Part shown: positions 60,897 through 64,000 of the stretch, one piece after another | How the letters are laid out: the number at the start of each line of letters is the position of its first letter | How positions within the stretch are numbered: position 1 is the stretch's first letter | Assembly (NCBI GenBank): GCA_044226845.1 | Contig: JBGAGG010000010.1 | Span: 62,001-126,000 of the forward strand | Length of the DNA stretch: 64,000 nt | Source of the DNA: JAFDZO01 sp044226845 | Lineage (GTDB): Bacteria; Bacteroidota; Ignavibacteria; Tepidaquicellales; Tepidaquicellaceae | Direction: 5' to 3' | Program-made: the position numbers and the translations under genes | The notes under the pieces: generated by a model | Database searches by the model: none | The model's input: the letters and a program-made list of their open reading frames with translations, nothing else | What the model was told of the DNA's origin: nothing

Positions 60897-63860
60897 TTAA
60901 TCCTTCTCTTTAGGATATCCTTTTGAATAAGGAGAAGGATTTCCGTTATTCCTTTTGCTTTCCTTTACTTCGAACTCTTTTGTTTCTTTTACTCCGTTAG
61001 CATCAAGCTCAACTTTATATTTTCCGGGAGGAAGATAATATTTTTGCGAATCAGTTAATTTTATTTTTATTTTTTTATCGTTCTTATACTTATCTATTAT
61101 AAAATCGAAAAAAGATTTTCCAACGATTGTGTCTAAGGATAGATCGTATTCAATGTAATTTATCCCTGAAGAATAATTTCCTGAAAGCTGATTTACAATT
61201 TTATCATCAGCAGAAATTGTGATATTATATTGGCCTGAATTTTTGCTGTAAAAAGTATAATAAAATTTTGGAGCATTAGGTTCATCAAAATTATCACGCT
61301 TCATTCCCCAATATTTATTATAAGTCACGCTCTCCGGCTCATAAAAGACTAAATCTTTATTAAGATTTTCCGAATTTAATTTTTCTATACCGGATAAATT
61401 TGTTTTATATAACGAGCGGCCGTGAGTGCCGACTATTAAGTCATGCTCTCTCGGCTGAATAACTAAATCGTGCACGGGTACATTCGGCAAACCTTTACTA
61501 ATTGAATTAAAAGTTTTCCCTCCGTCAAGCGAGCAATACACTCCGCCGTCAGTCCCGACAAATAATGCATTTTTATTTTCAGTGTCTTCAATAATAACAT
61601 TTACAGGTTCCATCGGCAGATCTTTACCGATTCTCTCCCATGTCTTTCCATAGTTATCCGATACGTAAATAATGGATTCCATATTATCCCATCTGTAAGC
61701 ATTCAAAGAAATATAAACTCTGGATGTATCGAACTTTGAAGCCCTTATTCTTGAAACATATAAATTCTGAGGCAGCTCATTGGAAATTTTCTCCCATGAA
61801 TTTCCTCCGTCCTTAGAAACATAAGCAGCGCCGTCATCACTACCCGTGTACAGCAATCCGAATTTTAAGACTGATTCATCCAATGTTGTAAGTGTTCCGA
61901 ATGGTACATCGCCAACTTTACCGCCGTTTGTTAAATCACCTGAAATAGCTTCCCATGAATCTCCCCTGTTCATTGAACGGTGAAGTTTATTTGAGCCCAT
62001 GTATAAAATATCCTGATTGTGCGGAGAGAGTTTTATCGGAGTCTGCCAGTTAAATCTGTAAGGCCGTTCACCAAGCTTATGCTGGGGAGTAATTTGCTTA
62101 TAATCATTCTTGCTTCTGTCTATTCTGAAATAATTCCCGAACTGATAGCCTGTATAAACAATGTCTTTATTTCTGCTGTCGATCTGCATCTGCATACCGT
62201 CACCGCCCATTATGCTTTTGTAAGGGTATTCACCGGACTGCTGCCAGTCAAGATTATGCACGTAGTTACTGGGTCCTACCCATCCGCCGTTATCCTGCAA
62301 ACCGCCGTAAACATTATAAGGCTTTTCGTTATCTATATTGATTGAATAAAACTGCCCCACTGCCGGAGCGTTAAGCTTCTGCCAGGTTTTCCCGTCGTCA
62401 TAGGACATATTCAATCCGCCGTCATTGCCGTTTATCAGATGCCCGTCACGGTTCGGGTCGCTCCACATATAGTGATGGTCAGCGTGAACATTATCTTCAT
62501 TGATAGACTTAAATGTAACTCCGCCGTCAGAAGATTTTATAGCAATCACTCCCAATAGATAAATTTTATTTTCATCATTTGGAGATACCGAAACTCTTGA
62601 GAAATAATATCCGTAAGTGCTGAAGATGCCTTCTAAATCTATTGAGTGAGTTTTCTTCCAAGTTACTCCGCCATTATCAGAGCGGTAAACTTCTGCTCCT
62701 ATCACATCTGCATTTGTTAAAAGCGTGTTTGCATCTTCAAGATACTCGACAAGTGAATTTGGCTTTATAGTTTTATTCGAAACCATTTCAAAAACTTTTT
62801 CTGCAGAGTATTCCTGCGGAAAGCCGTTATCTTCAAGAAATTCTTTCATCTTTGAAGTATCAATTTTCATAAACTCATCTTCGGATATTTTCCTTAATCC
62901 ATCTTTTGAAATTTTATCCTCTTCATCTTCATTTTTTTTATTACGAGGTGACTGGTTATCAACGCAGGCATAAATTATCTGCGGATTTTTCGGATAGATG
63001 GCAAGCCCTATTCTTCCGGTTTCTTTGCCCGTTAGAAATCCTGATGAAGGAGTTGTAACTAAGCTCCAAGTATTCCCGCCGTCACTGCTTTTATAAATTC
63101 CCGATGTTGCGCCGGCCTCTTCAAAATTCCACGCTCTTCTTGTGCGATACCACATTGAAGCATAAATGTTATTGGAGTTCTGCGGGTCGATAACTAAATC
63201 TATACCGCCTGTATTGTCATCTATCTTTAAAGTATGCTTCCAGCTAGCCCCTGCATCCTCGCTGATATAAATTCCTCTTTCAGGATTTGATGAATATAAA
63301 TGGCCAAGTGCAGCAACAAATATTTTATTCGGATTTTTTGAATCAACTGTTATTCTTCCTATGTGATGAGTTTCTCCAAGTCCTATATTGCTCCATGATT
63401 TTCCATCGTCAGTAGTTTTATATATACCTGTACCTGAGTATGAAGAGCGGCTCGAATTATTTTCACCTGTGCCTGTATATATAATATTATTTGTCCAGTC
63501 AACTGCAATATCCCCTATGGTAATCACCGCTTCGTTATCAAACAGCGGAGTAAATGACATTCCGTTGTTAACGGTCTTCCACAGCCCGCCAGAAGCATAA
63601 GCGACATAGAATATTGTCGGGTCAGCAGGATTGACTTCAACATCAACAACGCGTCCGCTCATAATAGAAGGACCAAAGTTTGTAAACTCTATATTTTTTA
63701 ATATAGAATTCTCCTGCATCTTCTTTTTATAGCTGAATGTCTCTAAGCGCTCTTTAGCTGAAGTGGGATTTACCGGACTTTTCTCTTGCGAATAAACCGG
63801 ATTAAATAAGGGGCTGACTGATAAAATTATCAGGAGTAAAAGAGGTATAGTTTTTTGCAT
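60897..63860 (-). CDS. Secreted sortilin/VPS10-BNR-type beta-propeller protein
   Basis: 987 aa. Signal peptide MQKTIPLLLLIILSVSPLFNPVYS. Many BNR/sortilin blades: GLWKTVNNGMSFTPLFD, IYKTTDDGKSWSNIG, IYISEDAGASWKHTL, IYKSSDGGNTWSLV, AYVSKDGGNSWEKIS, IIYVSDNYGKTWERIG. The set resembles Sortilin_N family secreted proteins. A 55-residue acidic insertion (about 320-375: KNEDEEDKISKDGLRKI) interrupts the blades. No catalytic residues are obvious. It has no T9SS tail. Minus strand, ends near the DUF4440 gene. Confidence 0.87.
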   Translation of the reverse strand: MQKTIPLLLLIILSVSPLFNPVYSQEKSPVNPTSAKERLETFSYKKKMQENSILKNIEFTNFGPSIMSGRVVDVEVNPADPTIFYVAYASGGLWKTVNNGMSFTPLFDNEAVITIGDIAVDWTNNIIYTGTGENNSSRSSYSGTGIYKTTDDGKSWSNIGLGETHHIGRITVDSKNPNKIFVAALGHLYSSNPERGIYISEDAGASWKHTLKIDDNTGGIDLVIDPQNSNNIYASMWYRTRRAWNFEEAGATSGIYKSSDGGNTWSLVTTPSSGFLTGKETGRIGLAIYPKNPQIIYACVDNQSPRNKKNEDEEDKISKDGLRKISEDEFMKIDTSKMKEFLEDNGFPQEYSAEKVFEMVSNKTIKPNSLVEYLEDANTLLTNADVIGAEVYRSDNGGVTWKKTHSIDLEGIFSTYGYYFSRVSVSPNDENKIYLLGVIAIKSSDGGVTFKSINEDNVHADHHYMWSDPNRDGHLINGNDGGLNMSYDDGKTWQKLNAPAVGQFYSINIDNEKPYNVYGGLQDNGGWVGPSNYVHNLDWQQSGEYPYKSIMGGDGMQMQIDSRNKDIVYTGYQFGNYFRIDRSKNDYKQITPQHKLGERPYRFNWQTPIKLSPHNQDILYMGSNKLHRSMNRGDSWEAISGDLTNGGKVGDVPFGTLTTLDESVLKFGLLYTGSDDGAAYVSKDGGNSWEKISNELPQNLYVSRIRASKFDTSRVYISLNAYRWDNMESIIYVSDNYGKTWERIGKDLPMEPVNVIIEDTENKNALFVGTDGGVYCSLDGGKTFNSISKGLPNVPVHDLVIQPREHDLIVGTHGRSLYKTNLSGIEKLNSENLNKDLVFYEPESVTYNKYWGMKRDNFDEPNAPKFYYTFYSKNSGQYNITISADDKIVNQLSGNYSSGINYIEYDLSLDTIVGKSFFDFIIDKYKNDKKIKIKLTDSQKYYLPPGKYKVELDANGVKETKEFEVKESKRNNGNPSPYSKGYPKEKD

Positions 63861-63983
63861 TTGTGAATTTAGAAAAAAAAAAGCAGGTATTAAATGGAGT
63901 TACTCGTAATTCTATTCGAAACATTAGTACAAAATAAGACGTCTAATGTAGATAAGTTATAATTTAATATAAATTACCAAACC

Positions 63984-64000
63984 ATGAAAGTTAACAAATT
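63984..64000 (+). CDS. Possible start of a gene cut by the window edge
   Basis: ATG at 63984 followed by AAAGTTAACAAATT (MKVNK); an ACCAAACC context but no clear ribosome site. Only five codons are visible, so this is a weak call. Confidence 0.25.

Noticed and set aside
1..64000. tRNA or rRNA genes
   Set aside because: No cloverleaf with a credible T-loop and acceptor stem was recognised by eye; a tRNAscan run would be needed to be certain.

Overview
The window reads as ordinary chromosome of a Gram-negative, AT-rich bacterium of the Bacteroidota/Chlorobiota side, most likely an Ignavibacteria-like lineage (inference). The evidence is two secreted proteins with the type IX secretion (T9SS) C-terminal sorting domain in its YPNPFNP(T/S) form, a TonB-type outer-membrane receptor, many lipoproteins, a bacillithiol enzyme (BshC), a DUF3098 protein, and the block pheT / coiled-coil protein / zapA / 6S-like RNA / rny. 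No phage, insertion sequence, CRISPR array or rRNA was seen, and no tRNA was recognised by eye.

Layout. 1-4000: end of an epimerase gene, an APH-like kinase, then a tight minus-strand operon queF-ppk2-lipoprotein and a DUF3098 protein. 4068-11279 (minus): M20 peptidase, type III polyketide synthase, two small unknown proteins, RlmI, a GT9 glycosyltransferase and BshC. 11449-15206 (plus): T9SS beta-helix protein, MFS transporter, lipoate ligase. 15203-18896 (minus): a coupled operon YjbR / cupin / truncated haemoglobin / small protein, then pyruvoyl arginine decarboxylase, TyrRS and SmpB. 19008-25334: glyoxalase II-like hydrolase, secreted protein, M48 and large zinc proteases, enoyl-CoA hydratase, SRPBCC protein. 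25431-29291: a guanidino-group hydrolase next to a carbamoyltransferase, convergent with an ornithine-type aminotransferase and coaE. 29304-34515 (minus): pheT, coiled-coil protein, zapA, 6S-like RNA and rny. 34737-39820: Lys-rich secreted protein, mnmA, pta, rhodanese, membrane and lipoproteins, MlaF ATPase. 39830-43736: repeat-rich DNA on both sides of a T9SS beta-propeller gene. 43737-53754: DEAD-box helicase, murI, pyrE, mscS, acyl-CoA dehydrogenase, ftsY, mutL, Rieske oxygenase. 53825-63860: small membrane protein, TonB-type receptor, beta-propeller protein, a sigma-54 activator without its DNA-binding domain, three unlisted microproteins, two small secreted proteins and a large sortilin/BNR-type secreted protein.

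Most genes are housekeeping: tRNA and rRNA modification, translation, cell division, mismatch repair, membrane targeting and envelope export. The less ordinary content lies between genes. There are several families of dispersed palindromic repeats, three minus-strand terminators in series with no gene between two of them, a hairpin that covers a start codon, and a pair of paralogous 36-37-residue single-helix proteins (59161-59435) followed by a strong minus-strand terminator. The microproteins and the Fis-less sigma-54 activator beside them are the best candidates for something undescribed.
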